Shown in pieces: positions 1 to 17,797 of a stretch of DNA of 64,000 nucleotides. The stretch is from Arabidopsis thaliana. Lineage: Eukaryota; Streptophyta; Magnoliopsida; Brassicales; Brassicaceae. The position numbers and the translations under genes were made by a program. The notes under the pieces were generated by a model that saw only the letters and a program-made list of their open reading frames with translations, made no database searches and had not been told where the DNA came from. Within the stretch, counting starts at the first letter, position 1. The number at the start of each line of letters is the position of its first letter. The stretch spans positions 3,410,001 to 3,474,000 of the forward strand of contig NC_003076.8 in assembly GCF_000001735.4 (NCBI RefSeq), given 5' to 3'.

Positions 1-147
1 GTTTCTCATCTTTTTAGACAGGAATGGATAAAATATTTCAGATAAAAGCTTTACTCTCTTTATTGCTTCCACTCAATGATTCTGAGTTAACAATCAATCA
101 ATGCTTGATATCATTTTGCCATGACTGAGACCTTCTAGTTGATTCAG

Positions 148-240
148 AAGTTACAAGAGAGTGGACTAGTAAGGCGCAATGAGAAACTAGGTCAAGTTTG
201 GGAAGCAGAAGACGACGTGGAACAAAGTGCAGTCTTTTAG
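148..240 (+). CDS. Possible terminal exon of an upstream gene (partial)
   Basis: An open stretch of 30 codons ending in TAG at 238-240 follows a plausible acceptor (gattcag at 141-147). It reads as a charged peptide beginning KLQESGLVRRNEK and ending EQSAVF. AT-rich sequence and a new gene follow, as expected of a 3' end. I do not recognise the protein. It does not match the EMC4-like C-terminus that I would expect from the neighbouring Arabidopsis locus. It could be chance coding-like sequence, or an alternative last exon of a gene lying mostly outside the window. Confidence 0.3.
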   Translation, partial: KLQESGLVRRNEKLGQVWEAEDDVEQSAVF

Positions 241-637
241 AATCATGTAAGTCGGTCTACTCTAAAAAATCTCTGGACGACAAAAATGTTTACTTTAATG
301 ATTATAAGATTTGCAAGAAATAAAAGATTTACAGGAAAGAAAAAAACACCCAAAAAAGAAAGTAGAAAAAAAGAGAAATAGATATTTCCCCATTAATCTT
401 GTAAAATTTTCCTTTGCATAATCCTCCGATCTTTTAGTAAAAATTTGATAAAAACGAACAGAGAGATGATGACTCTTAACACGCTAACCTGATCCGAAAT
501 TTTCTTTCTTTTTTGTTTTTCATCACAGAAAAAAAGAGGATTGATTCTTTGATCTCAAACAAAAACTCTTACTTTGGTCACTGTGATTTTTGATTCCATT
601 TATTCTTCTTTTTGAAGCGAATCTGAGTTTTGTTTTC
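241..637. other. Intergenic region and 5' UTR of UBP22
   Basis: This is AT-rich sequence between the possible upstream exon and the UBP22 start codon. It includes a purine-rich patch at about 318-380. No ORF or repeat could be supported here. Confidence 0.5.
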
Positions 638-2559
638 ATGTCCGCGAGGATTTCATTTCTGAAAAATCCCGATCCGTGCAATCACTTATCTGATTATAAG
701 CTTAGATATGGTACTGATGGTTACAAATCTTTCAATAACTTGTTCAGATGCTTCAACGATGCAAGGATTAAGATCAAACTTCAAGGAATCGACATACCCA
801 GATGCAGTTATTGTTCTGTTTATCAAAAGAGACTCTACATCTGTTTGATCTGTCGTTCCATTTCTTGTTCAAGTCATATCCTTTTGCATACCCAGTTGAA
901 TAAAGGCCATGATATCGCCATTGATGTCGAAAGATCTGAGCTTTATTGCTGTGCTTGCATCGATCAAGTGTATGATTCTGAGTTCGACGAGGTTGTTGTG
1001 TCTAAGCAGCTTTTTGGTTTGGGTATGTCTGTTAAATCAGGGGCTGATGTTGTTGCGGTTAGATCGAACAAGAAGAGGAGATTGGACTCGCAATTGATCA
1101 TAGGGTCGAATTTTTTGGTCTCACCTCGAGATCGAAGGGAGAAATGGACGTTTCCTTTGGGGTTGAGAGGTTTGAACAATCTGGGAAGCACTTGTTTTAT
1201 GAATGCTGTGTTGCAAGCACTTGTTCATGCTCCTCCTTTGAGAAACTTTTGGTTGAGTGGTCAACATAATCGTGATCTTTGTCCTAGAAGAACAATGGGT
1301 TTGTTGTGTTTGCCTTGTGATCTTGATGTTATCTTCTCTGCTATGTTTTCTGGTGATCGGACTCCATATAGCCCTGCTCATTTGCTTTACAGGTTTGATC
1401 TCTGAGTTCTTCATTTGTGTCTATACAAGCTTTTCTAGAATTTATATGATATCTTCGTAGACATTATGTGATGGTGATTTTGATATTTTTTCGGCTTTTA
1501 TTTTGGTGCATGAAGTTGGTGGCAGCACTCAACGAATCTAGCTACATATGAGCAGCAAGATTCTCACGAGTTCTTCATTTCGCTATTGGACCGTATCCAT
1601 GAGAACGAAGGGAAGTCGAAATGTTTGTATCAAGGTAAATCTAATTTGGAAGAAGAGATCATTTCTGTGTTGTTTTTTGTTTGAAGGCCTTAGATTTCTG
1701 TTGAGTGATGAAACTTTCAAGATAGAATTTGATTTGATGTTTGTTGGTTTACTATGCAGATAATGAGGAGTGTCAGTGTATCACCCACAAGGCATTCTCT
1801 GGTCTTTTAAGATCAGATGTCACCTGTACAACATGTGGATCCACATCAACAACATATGACCCGTTTATCGACATTTCACTTACTTTAGATTCAATGAATG
1901 GATTCTCTCCCGCTGATTGCAGAAAGAACAGATACAGTGGTGGACCAAGTGTGAACGCAATCATGCCAACTCTCTCGGGTTGCTTAGATTTCTTCACACG
2001 GTCAGAGAAACTCGGTCCAGACCAGAAACTAAACTGCCAAAGCTGTGGAGAAAAGAGAGAATCTTCGAAACAAATGTCTATAAGAAGACTTCCTCTGCTT
2101 CTTTGCTTGCACGTAAAGCGTTTCGAACATTCTCTTACCCGTAAAACCTCGAGAAAAATTGATAGCTACTTGCAGTATCCGTTCCGCCTAAACATGTCTC
2201 CTTACCTCTCTTCCTCCATCATCGGAAAGCGGTTTGGGAACAGAATATTTGCCTTTGATGGAGAAGGTGAGTATGACAGTTCGTCATCATCATCTCCATC
2301 AGCGGAGTTTGAGATATTTGCGGTTGTGACACACAAGGGGATGTTGGAATCAGGTCACTATGTGACGTATCTGAGGCTTAAAGGGTTGTGGTATAGATGT
2401 GATGATGCATGGATCAATGAGGTTGAAGAAGAAGTGGTGAGAGGATGTGAGTGTTACATGTTGTTCTATGCACAAGAGACAGTGATTCAAAAAGCTCATA
2501 AGGAGTTGAGTTATCAAGTTATCTCCATGGCTGATGCATTTCCCTTTGCTGATTGCTGA
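638..2559 (+). CDS. UBP22: Ubiquitin-specific protease 22, SAGA-type H2B deubiquitinase
   Basis: Three exons (638-1392, 1516-1634, 1760-2559) join in frame to 557 residues. The N-terminus carries a ZnF-UBP-type cysteine/histidine cluster: C14, H16, C38, C56, C59, C69, C72, C77, H80 and H84. The peptidase Cys box GLNNLGSTCF gives catalytic Cys186. The Asn/His box includes SGHYVTYLR (His491) and is followed by WYRCDD. Two CxxC pairs (VTCTTCG and LNCQSCG) form the usual zinc site inside the USP fold. The family is the Ubp8/USP22 group, the deubiquitinating subunit of the SAGA module that removes monoubiquitin from histone H2B. The protein is expected to be nuclear. The ATG at 638 was chosen over the in-frame non-ATG codon at 590 because the peptide from 638 aligns with the zinc finger. 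Confidence 0.95.
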
Positions 2560-2897
2560 CTCTTAACTTGGCCAAAGATTTTGACGCATTTTCCCTTACT
2601 ACTTTTTTTAATTGATTTAAGGTTTATGCCAAATATTTGAAAGCCAAGTTTAATGATTAAATTTCTTTCACTATATCAGTGTTCAAGTTTACGACATCAG
2701 ACTCTCACGTCAGCGTCAGCTAGAAAATACGACTTATGCTTCTCACATGTTAACTTCTGCAGTAAACTATGAAAATGGGACAGTAATACACAAAATTTCT
2801 TACATATTTTTTTAAGAGTCAACGAGACAAAAGAGGTTAATAATCTTCAGAGAAAAACATTCCACGTGTACCGCAGAGACCAAAACAAACAATCATC
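2560..2897. other. Convergent intergenic spacer
   Basis: The 3' ends of UBP22 (+) and of the U2SURP-like gene (-) face each other here. The sequence is AT-rich. It contains one CACGTG hexamer at 2863-2868, which lies between two 3' ends and so has no obvious promoter role. Nothing else was recognised. Confidence 0.6.
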
Positions 2898-8382
<5,485 letters not shown>

Positions 8383-8896
8383 CCAACTTTTCTCAGAATC
8401 GGAAATTTGTCAATCGATAATAGCACGGCACCAAAATGGTCTCTAGTCTCAACGCAGATTGAGAGATAAAGGTTAAAATGCTCCAGAAAATACCTTCTTC
8501 AGAGTTCAGTCTTAACCCAGTTTTTTTCTTGGTAAAGAGAATAATACACACTCTTTTTTTGTTCACTTAAAATTTACAAATCTTATATCATCAGATTACT
8601 TATTAACAAAAAGATTACTTTATACGAAGTATGATATAATTTCTAGTCGAGGACGATTCAAAATATCTCATCAATTTGAGAAGAAGAATTTGATATAGAA
8701 ACTAGAAATGAGCTTAAAATTTGGATAGCAAAGATACTTTTAGTGGCTAACACATCCAAGAGAACCACAACTCTTTCTATGCATATTAATTAATGTTACA
8801 TTGGCAAATATATATAATAACGAGTGATGATGCTTTAAATGGCCTCTCTCAACATATGTTTCTTCAGGTAAGACAATTTCATATGATGCTTCTTCT

Positions 8897-10556
8897 TCAT
8901 CTGCCTCCATTGGCAATTCTCTTCAGATGGTGAAATGCCTTCTGCTTAATCCATTGCCTGTCATATGGCAGATATGCACTTATCGAGTGGTCATAGCTGC
9001 AAAATGACCAGAGGATTTTGTTAGAAAATCATAAGAACATTGACAAATCCCTTCACGATTCACACGCAATAACCATCTTTTTAGGAAAATCATGATACTA
9101 ATAATGATTCTTTACTTGTTTAATTAGCACCAAGCTATCAATGAACTTAGTAGCAAACTAGCAATTAAATGATCATTGACAGTTTTGTTATACAACATGG
9201 GAATCCTACTAATCTCTATAAACATTACTAGCAAGAGATTTCTATAATATCTACTGTGAACTTGCAAGTGGAGAACTAGTTAAGAACAAGATATATGCAG
9301 TTTATCGAATATTAAGAGAGAATTTCTGAAGAAAGTTTCTTTGCAAAAGAACAACTGTGCATGTGCCTGTTGCAGCTTTGAGTTTAAACATTCCTAAATG
9401 TTTTTAACGACTACCAAAACATCCAGGAATTCAAAAGAATGGTATGAGTGGGAACAGAATACTATTATTTAGAGGGAAAGAGTAAGAATAAACACAATTC
9501 ATGCTCTTTATAGATGATGCAATGTGGATCCTCCTTTTAGTTTATGTAAAAATGTGAAAGGGTGATGTGAATTTGACAGTACCTGGAAGGACCTAAAGCA
9601 TTTAAGAGAAGAGAAAGGGGCAAGACTTACACCAAAGCGCTCAAGTCAGCAAGACCATCAATAAAATTGTAAAGGTCAGCAATGTCATAGCTAATATTTC
9701 TGAGAGAAGGGTTAATTTCCTTCAACTTCCTTTCATATAAGCCGCAAATACCTGTTTACGACCAGAAAAAAATCAGCGTTGCAAGCTAAAAACTTATTGC
9801 TTCTACAAAACCAAAAACAAAAAAACAGCTTCCTTAATTCACTTAAACACTCGGAAGAGAGGTAATGAACTTAAGAAACCTACATTTCTTCTACATTGCT
9901 AATTCCTCCACTTTATTGAGCAAACAAGTTAGTAATCAAAATACAAACCACTTTATTACCACTTTATTACCGAGCAGACTCATCACACACTATATATCAA
10001 TCAGCTTATAGCACTGGTACTAAAATCTGAACTTCCTAATAAGTCACAGAAATAGCTACAGAATTATATAATATACATGTCGTAATTCAAAATCATCCAT
10101 CTTGTTGCCACAAAGATAAACCTCAACATAATCATAACCAAAGTCAACAATGAGTAGACTAGTTAGAGAATGATGATTCGAAATTAATAATTACCATCCA
10201 TAGCTTGGCCTATAGAGTCATAGTCCATGAAAGTCCTCGTAGCTCTGCTCGGAGAATTCTGCAACAAGATGATTGTGTGCCTACTACTGTTGTGATTAGC
10301 CTACACAACAAAGAAGAAAGTTGATAATAGTCAGCTTATAAGAACTGAGACAATCAAAACAAGTTTGAATTTCCTTCTCTATGTTCCGTAAACTAACGAG
10401 AAATCATCAGAAACTGAGATTCAAACTGCGTAAGGAACGATATTCGAAAACCTAACACGATCTAACCAAAAGGATTTGCTCAAATTTCTTCGCGATTGAC
10501 TAAGGAATCACTAAAACTACACAAAAGGAACGTTAGGAGAAGAAATCGATTACCAT
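8897..10556 (-). CDS. ER: Enhancer of rudimentary homologue
   Basis: Four exons (10554-10556, 10195-10300, 9631-9751, 8897-8996) encode 109 residues, close to the about 104 residues of animal ERH. The sequence contains the family-typical RTFMDYDSIGQAMDGIC, ISYDIADLYNFIDGLADLS and YDHSISAYLPYDRQW segments. ERH proteins are small conserved nuclear dimers linked to mRNA processing and pyrimidine metabolism. The first coding exon holds only the ATG, immediately followed by a GTAATC donor, so residue 2 begins in the next exon. The long introns (about 634 bp between exons 3 and 4, and 443 bp between exons 2 and 3) account for most of the locus. The 5' UTR upstream of 10556 contains a GAAGAAG run. 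Confidence 0.95.
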
Positions 10557-10875
10557 CTTCGAGTGATATTGTGACTTCGCTAGCAGAGTTTGAGGTTTAG
10601 ACGACGAAGACGAGAAGAAGAAGAAGAAGTTTCACTGTTTGAGAGAGAAAAACGAATACTGTATAACCCAACAAGAGGGCAAAATCGTAAAATAACATAG
10701 GGTCTCTGTCGCTTAACATGTGACATCAGATATAGTACGACAAAACGGCATGTATTTCCTTTAAAATATGAAAAAACTACAAGCTGTTTCCATCTGATTA
10801 GTAGATTTTGTTTCTTTGAAATTGTTCATGTTAGGCATTTACTGTTCGAAATGTTTCATGTTATACAAAATAGCT
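10557..10875. other. 5' region of the ER homologue and 3' flank of the transporter
   Basis: The first about 100 bases are the likely 5' UTR and core promoter of the minus-strand ER homologue (GA-rich, 10600-10650). The rest is AT-rich and should include the transporter 3' UTR. No further gene was seen. Confidence 0.5.
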
Positions 10876-13166
10876 TTACAGAAGCAAAAGTTTAATGTCG
10901 TCATCATCATCATCTTCTGATTGTTTCTTTGGCAACACATCAGAAGGTACAAGATCATCCAAATGATCGGAATCTGGAACGAGGAAAACGAAACACACAG
11001 TGACGAGTCTCAAAATATTCCTTATCAGAATCACGAGCCAGAGATTTCCGAAATCGTGTCTCGTGACACCAAAAGCGTGAAGAACAAACCCTCCACCCCA
11101 TTTAGAAGCAAGCTGTCCAAAACTATCAATGCACATGAGGAAAGCAAAGAAGGTGCCTTCGATTCCCAGAGGACAAAGCCTTGTACTGAGAACCACCATG
11201 GGGATCCACCTGATCTTACTTATCATCTTCGTGAAAGATTCTTCGGTTATCACAAACAAGGAATCTGGTATCCCGAGAGTTAAGTTCCAGCGTTTGATGA
11301 AGACTAGATCAAGCATTCCTGAGAAGACGTATAGAAGTTGTGCAAAGAAGAGTATGTTCCTAAAGGAATAGCCTTTGAGCTTCTTGTGATATATGAGAAC
11401 TCCAAACATAGATGCCAATGCCCCGACTGCATAGATTATTCCCACAAACTCCTGCATTTAGACCAAAATAAGCAAGTTTGAATCTAGCTCATAATTACAT
11501 TATTGGATAAAGAATTTTATTAGCTTGTTCAGAAACTCCATAGCTTTATATGTCAATGTGACACTACCACACAATCATAATTTCAACACCATTTCATAAG
11601 GCATGCAGATATTCACAAACCTAAAGACAAGATTTTTCCTAGCTAAAATAGGCTTTCAAGAGAAGTGACTCCATGGAGATTAATATAAACCAGCGAAACA
11701 GTCTGAAATATGATTCACATAATATCATGACATACTACCACAGTGTCAATCTTGAGCTTGCGATCCATGGGAACCTGTTTTTGCTAGCTTCCCATGTCGT
11801 TTAGTAACTATACTGGTTCCTATGAACTCAATCTATATAAGACCCAAACTGTTTAACCACTATCTTTATTCTTTAAATCAAGATCTTTAAAAAGAGCTTC
11901 TTCAGGATTGTACAACCAACCTGGGAAAAGGCGGGCCCAGCTGTAGGATCAGTGTACCAGTAGAAGTGGCCTTCATGAGTGCTGATGTTGAGAGCTAAGG
12001 ATATGAACATGTAAAGAGATGGCTTCCACACTTCAGGGTACTTTACTGTTTTGCACATTCCCTTCACCGCTACTCCTAAGCCATCTGTGTCCTGAAGAAA
12101 ATTCAAACGATTGCTCAAGAGTTCGATCAAGATTCCAAGTCATGAGATAAAGTCAAGAGGCATGAATTTTCAATAATCCGGCAGAAACAAATAAAGACAA
12201 GGAAAATTTCTGTTTGGATTATTCTGCTGCGACGCCAATTCTGGTCACTTGTGAGAGAGATCAAAGGAGTTGAGATTACAGGCTAAGGCCTCACCTTTTT
12301 GGTCTTTTGTGTAGGAACAGTAGAAGATCTTTTCTCGTAGATGAAAAACCCAAGTATGACGATAGTTGCAGGCGAAAATGCTAATACCCCTAATGCTCCC
12401 TATATCAGAAAAAACAAAACAGAAAAACGAGATTTCAAGTTTCTAATCTCGATATCTAAAGGGAACACGTCCTGAAAACGTGACTAAAAAGGTGTAAAGG
12501 CTCAACCTGAGGTCCAAGCTGGTGAACGAAGACTCCACTAGTTGCGTATCCAACCAAAGCGCCAGCAGATGAACAAACCATACAAAGGCTCTGTATATCA
12601 GGAGCCAAAGATCGGATATTGATGCTGTTTGTTGCTATACACGCATCAATCACCACATCTGCAATGGCCATAGCTGCAGAGACACCTAAGAGGCAGCTCA
12701 AAGCCAAAGCAGCGGGCAACTTACCAAGAACAACAATAGCAATCGCAGATACCAAACCAAGAACACCAGAAACTACAAAATACGGCTTTCTTTTGTAACC
12801 TTTGATAGGGAACACATCGGTGAAGAGACCCCAAATGGGTCTCATGACCCATGGAATGTAATATAACCCCATGTAAAGCTGCACAACCGATGGCTGCACT
12901 TGCTGGACATCTTTCCAGTAATAGTCTGTGACGACTTTGAATATCGAACCAGAGAACCCTTGGTTTACACCGTACACAAGGACCACACCTAGCACGAAGC
13001 TCAGGTTTAGCCTAGAACTCAGCATTTGTAACCATTGGAAGGGCTGAATTAGAACTGAGACGACAGCGTTTCTTCTTGCTTTTGTCTTGATCTCAGAATG
13101 ATCTGAAATTGGTTTTAGGAGAGGTTTATCGTCTGAGAAGAATTTCTCAGTTTCTAGTGTTTCCAT
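10876..13166 (-). CDS. Folate-biopterin transporter (FBT/BT1) family protein
   Basis: Four exons (12507-13166, 12295-12399, 11921-12091, 10876-11451), with all introns in phase 0, give 503 residues. Multiple hydrophobic segments are evident. The loop GLYYIPWVMRPIWGLFTDVF, followed by a basic KGYKRKPY stretch, is the family signature (major facilitator-like BT1/FBT proteins). Relatives include the plastid folate carrier AtFOLT-like proteins and trypanosomatid biopterin transporters. The substrate of this member cannot be told from sequence. No clear plastid transit peptide is present. The N-terminus is a short acidic/polar cytosolic tail. The C-terminus ends with six aspartates then IKLLLL, which contains a DxxxLL-type sorting signal. 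It is divergent from the methyltransferase at 13731, with about 560 bp shared upstream. Confidence 0.9.
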
Positions 13167-13730
13167 GGTGTTGACTGTTTAGGAGATGAACATTGGATCT
13201 GAAATCAAAATATCGAGAGCAAGAGCCTTTAATCGTTATTTTCAATGTAAAGGAAATGCCTTTTAGACTTTCAAAAAGGTTTAGACATTCACACACGAGG
13301 AAAAACAAAAGATATATTATAAAGTTTCCCACTTGACAATGACATTTACCTTGTTGACTTTGTAAGCAATGACGTCTTTCTTCAACTACCAGTCTGAAAT
13401 TCTACAAAAACGAAACCAAATCGCTTTATTAGCCAAAATTCACAAACTCGATAGTATGATTGACAGATCTTGAAAGCAAAAAGAGAAAGTCAAATGTTTC
13501 ATCTTCCCACCGAAACTCAAAAATCCTAATCAACATCAACAAACACCTAAACAATTACTTCAAAATCCAATTAAAAAATAGAGAAGGAAAGCGATATGCT
13601 GCTTCGTTGGAGGTCATTATCTTTGAGATTCCCACAAGCTAAAAAGACTACTATATATGACTAGAGAGTCATGGCTAGACACTAATCAGAAAAAAGAGAG
13701 AAAGAAAAGAAGAAGCAAAACAGAGAGAAA
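13167..13730. promoter_or_regulatory. Divergent promoter, transporter (-) and methyltransferase (+)
   Basis: The 564 bp between two divergent start codons must hold both promoters. On the plus strand a TATA-like TATATATG lies at about 13651, roughly 80 bp upstream of the methyltransferase ATG. On the minus strand a TATAATATAT-like stretch lies at about 13311-13322, roughly 150 bp upstream of the transporter ATG. Assignment is by position only. Confidence 0.45.
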
Positions 13731-14649
13731 ATGGCAGGATTGTTTGATAAACAAGCCGATCTATACCTTGACGCCAGACCTAATTACCCCTCTGAGTGGT
13801 TCTCGAAGCTCGCTGATCTCACCGATCACCACGGTTTAGCCTGGGATGCTGCCACCGGAAATGGCCAAGCAGCTCTCGCCGTCAGTATTTGATGCTCATA
13901 AATTTTTATAGAGCTTCAAACTTAGATTTAACAGATTTAGCTTCTTGCTCGTAAATGATCACAACAACATGCATCAGATCTTGGATTTGACAAATTTCGC
14001 CTCCATTTTGCAGGTTGCAGAGCATTACGAGAGTGTCGTAGCAACGGACGTGAGTGAATCGCAGCTGAAGCTAGCAACGCCACATCCGAAAATCAATTAT
14101 CGCCATACGCCGACGTCAATGACCGACGACGAGCTAGTGGAATTAATCGGAGGAGAAAACTCAGTGGATCTAATCACGGTCGCCCAAGGCGTACACTGGT
14201 TCGATCTCCCTAGGTTCTACTCAGTGGCCACACGACTCCTCCGTAAACCAGGCGGAATCATCGCTGTCTGGGGATACAACGACGTCATAGTGAGTCCAGA
14301 GTTCGACGCCGTCCAGTATCGGCTCCACGCCACAACGCTGCCGTTTTGGAAGTATCCGTACATTCAGCACATCTTCGATTCGTACGAAGCATTGCCGTTT
14401 CCTTTCGAAAATGTTGGGATGGGATCAGAAGGGGAGCCATTAAAGCTGGAGATGCCTAAAACGACGTCGTTTGAAGGGATCATAAGGATGTTTAAATCAT
14501 GGTCGGCCATCGTCACGGCGAGAGAGAAAGGCGTCGAGTTGTTACCGGAGAGTTTGGTGAGAGAGCTTGAAACCGCTTGGGGAGGTTCTGATCTGGTTCG
14601 TTCCGTCGTTTACAAAGCTTTTATGATTGCAGGAAAAGTTAGAGTTTGA
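13731..14649 (+). CDS. SAM-dependent methyltransferase (class I, type 11-like)
   Basis: Two exons (13731-13880 and 14014-14649) give 261 residues. The start MAGLFDKQADLYLDARPNYP leads into WDAATGNGQAA, the glycine-rich SAM-binding motif I. The other class I elements follow: an acidic strand end (VVATDVSE), the post-II loop DLITVAQGVHWFD, and LLRKPGGIIAVWGYN. This pattern is that of the plant proteins related to yeast Crg1/Tmt1 and to bacterial BioC-like enzymes. The acceptor is unknown. No signal or transit peptide is evident, so a cytosolic location is likely. Confidence 0.9.
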
Positions 14650-14909
14650 TATCACCAAACCATGATTGATTGTTGTTCTCATTTGAGTTTATTTATAAAA
14701 ATTGGTTATATTGCAAAAATTCTCAGAAAGTGTTGTTATTTGACAAATCAAACAAAATACACTCTATTACATATATTAAAATCTCTTTTGGTATGCAACA
14801 AAATAGAACCTAAAATGCAACAAAACCGATTTTAAAAAGAAAAATAAGATAAACTATGATCACCTTTTCTTCTTTGTTTCCTTAATCGCCATGATGATCA
14901 TCATATCCT

Positions 14910-17797
14910 CTAATCGATCTTAACAGAGGAATAGATGAGCCTTGTGAACCAGAGACAAGCATAGAACCCTATTGTTCCTGTGAGCACAAAAAATGCGTAG
15001 GAGGCGATGAGCATGTACCCAAAGTAAAGCATCGCAGAGACCAGTTTGGTGATCTGAAGCTTTGTGAAGAAGTAGAACGTGGCATAGAGGAAGAGGTAGA
15101 GAGCTGATGAGCCTGATGTGAGGTATGATCTCCACCACCAAAGGTAGTCCTCACTGCAAAGCTGGAAGTAGCAGAGTACTACGGTTATCTCGGCGCAAGT
15201 CACAATGAGGATTACAAAGACGAGGAAGAGGAACCCAAAGATGTAGTAGAACTGGTTGAGCCAGATGGATGTGAGGATGAAGAAGAGCTCGATGAAGACT
15301 GCACCAAACGGTAAGATTCCTCCAATGAGGATTGAGAAAACCGGGTTCATGTACCAAGCTTGCTCTGGGATTTGCCTCGGGATTTTGTTGGTTTTCACTG
15401 GGTCATCAGCCGCTGGCTTCTTGAACCCAATGTAACCCCCAACAAAGACGAGAGGAACTGAGATGCCAAACCAGAGGAAGATCAAGGCGAACATTGTTCC
15501 AAAGGGGACAGCCCCAGATGACTTCTGTCCCCAGATGAGAGCGTTTAGGACAAAGAAGATTGCTGACACAACTGCAGGAAACAAGAAGGCTGTTCTGAAA
15601 GCGATTCTCTTCCACTCTGTTCCTTTGAACATTTTGTAGAGACGTGAAGAGGCGTAACCAGCAAAGAGTCCCATGAAGACCCAGAGCAAGAGCATTGCAG
15701 TCATCAGACCACCCCGATTGGAAGGGGAGAGAAATCCGAGCATGGCGAAGATCATTGTGACAAATACCATGCCTAGACACTGGACCCCTGTTCCAACATA
15801 GACGCAGAGCAGATCAGAATTGGTAGGAAGTCTGAAAACATCACCATGGACAAGCTTCCATCCTGTCTCTTCTTGAGCTTCTTCTTGAGTCTCGAGCTCG
15901 TTGTATCGTGAAATGTCACGGTAAAGGGTCCTCAGCATTATCATTGCCACCATACCAGATAGGAATAGGACGATCATCAGAGAATTGACGATAGAGAACC
16001 AGTGGATTTGGTTATCACTCATCAGAAGATAAGTATCCCATCTAGATGCCCACTTCACTTCACTTTCCTGGACAGAAACAGAAGAGGAAATCAGAAAAAC
16101 TATTGAAAACAAGAATTCATGAAATTTTTTTAAGACACAAACCGCAGATTACTTAAGAAAAAACTTGCCTGGAAATCGACGTCATATGTGAAGATAATCT
16201 CCTTCTTTTGTTCAACTTCTTGAGGGGTAGCCGAGCTAACGACCAGGCGTTTCGTGTGAGGATCACAAGTCGTCAGACGGGTCTTCTCACTCCACTCTCC
16301 CTCATACTCATGCTTCACACTACAAATCAACGGAGGGAATATCAGTTCTGAATGACAGGGGATCCCAAGAGACATTCAAATTATGAACAAGAACTGCACC
16401 TGTAAGGTTTAACCTCAAATCCCACGATTCTTGCAGCATCAGTTTGGATATCTCTGTGATAGCGGACTGTAAATGCCAAGTGATTGTGCATAAAGAACTT
16501 CTGCTCTTTGCTCTGCGTATGCAAAAACAAAATTAGAAAATCGAACGATCTAGCATGAATTCCATTTAGTGTCTTAACAATTAAAACCTACTTACCCCCT
16601 CGTACTGGCCTTTAAGACCAACATGATAACCAAGCTGATAAACAACAGAGGGAGAACCCTGGTCGACTCTTTCAATTGGAACAACCAGAGGAAGGTTGTC
16701 GAGGATCCTAACACAGACCAGAAACACTTATAATAAAACTGACAGAGAAAAGCATGTTCTTCATACAAATAATCAAAGAAAAGTGCCTGTATTTGGTCTT
16801 ACATGTTGACCCGGTACTCATCATCGATCTTTTCTTTAAACGCTTTAGCTGTCTTGGCATCAAGAGTGACCCGGCCGAGAATATTGCACATTTGTGCCTC
16901 CCGCATTTTAAACTGCAATTGTTTCAGCCCCGCAAGGGTTAGAGTTAAATCACAGACATAATATTTTTGACAGCCTGATGAATTACAAAATTAAAAATTG
17001 AATACGAGACTAACCGAGTATGGGGCATTCTCAATCCGGTCACCCCGAAGCACTTCTCCAAGATTCTCAGTACTGTCCACAATCTTGCTAGGGCGACAAA
17101 AAGGAAGGGAGTAATACGAGTATGGAAGCTGAGTCTTTATGGAAGTTAATTTATTCACTTTCACCTTCAGCTCATCACCCTGCAACATACAAGAAAACAA
17201 GACTCAAAATTTGAATATGATTTTGAAGTGAAACATGCAAGTCTACTTTGATTGAGACTCGTCATATAACATGCAGGACCGACATTGCCCTTGTACCCAT
17301 AACTTGGATTTCGTAGTAATGGCAAGCGAATCAAGAGCGAGAGATCACTAAGAACCTAACAAAGGTAATCAAAATTACAGCGAATAAGGCTAATCCAGAA
17401 GAATAAATATCGATATAGCTCGCCTAAGACGCTACATTGTTCAGATCGAGAGATTAGTGAAGCGGAAATGAAGTGAAATCACCAATTCTATTAGAAAAAT
17501 AGCTAAACCAAAAGTCGGTGCATCAGCACTCCAACTCTCACTATCTCTAGCTTTCTCGGGAATCAAGAACGGATTAATCCTAGCGGAAATCGAAACGCAG
17601 ATCCAGGAGATCCAAATCAGATCTAAAAGCCTAGAAGCACAAATTCGAAACGTTTTTACCTTCTCGAAATCCTGAGGAGCAACACCTGGGAGATAGAATG
17701 AGTGAGCTCCATGGATGAAGAGCAGAAAAATCAAAGCGATCGCGCATCCAGAAGATTCCAATATTCTTCTACTGCTCCTCAGAAACTCCATAGCCAT
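14910..17797 (-). CDS. TMN8: Transmembrane nine (EMP70/nonaspanin) protein 8
   Basis: Seven exons (17660-17797, 17015-17179, 16803-16912, 16596-16707, 16400-16512, 16169-16319, 14910-16067) give 648 residues, the usual length for the family. An N-terminal signal peptide (hydrophobic [14 protein letters not shown]) precedes [13 protein letters not shown], a hallmark of nonaspanins. A lumenal domain of about 240 residues follows. The last exon carries nine transmembrane segments and the conserved GTGVQ..GM and loop motifs. The C-terminus VKID matches the KXD/E signal that retains plant TMNs in the Golgi through COPI. The intron between the exons ending at 16169 and starting at 16067 begins with GC rather than GT (see findings). 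The start at 17797 is chosen because [11 protein letters not shown] leads directly into the signal peptide. Confidence 0.95.

Noticed and set aside
2863-2868. G-box CACGTG
   Set aside because: It lies between two convergent 3' ends, so a promoter role is unlikely.
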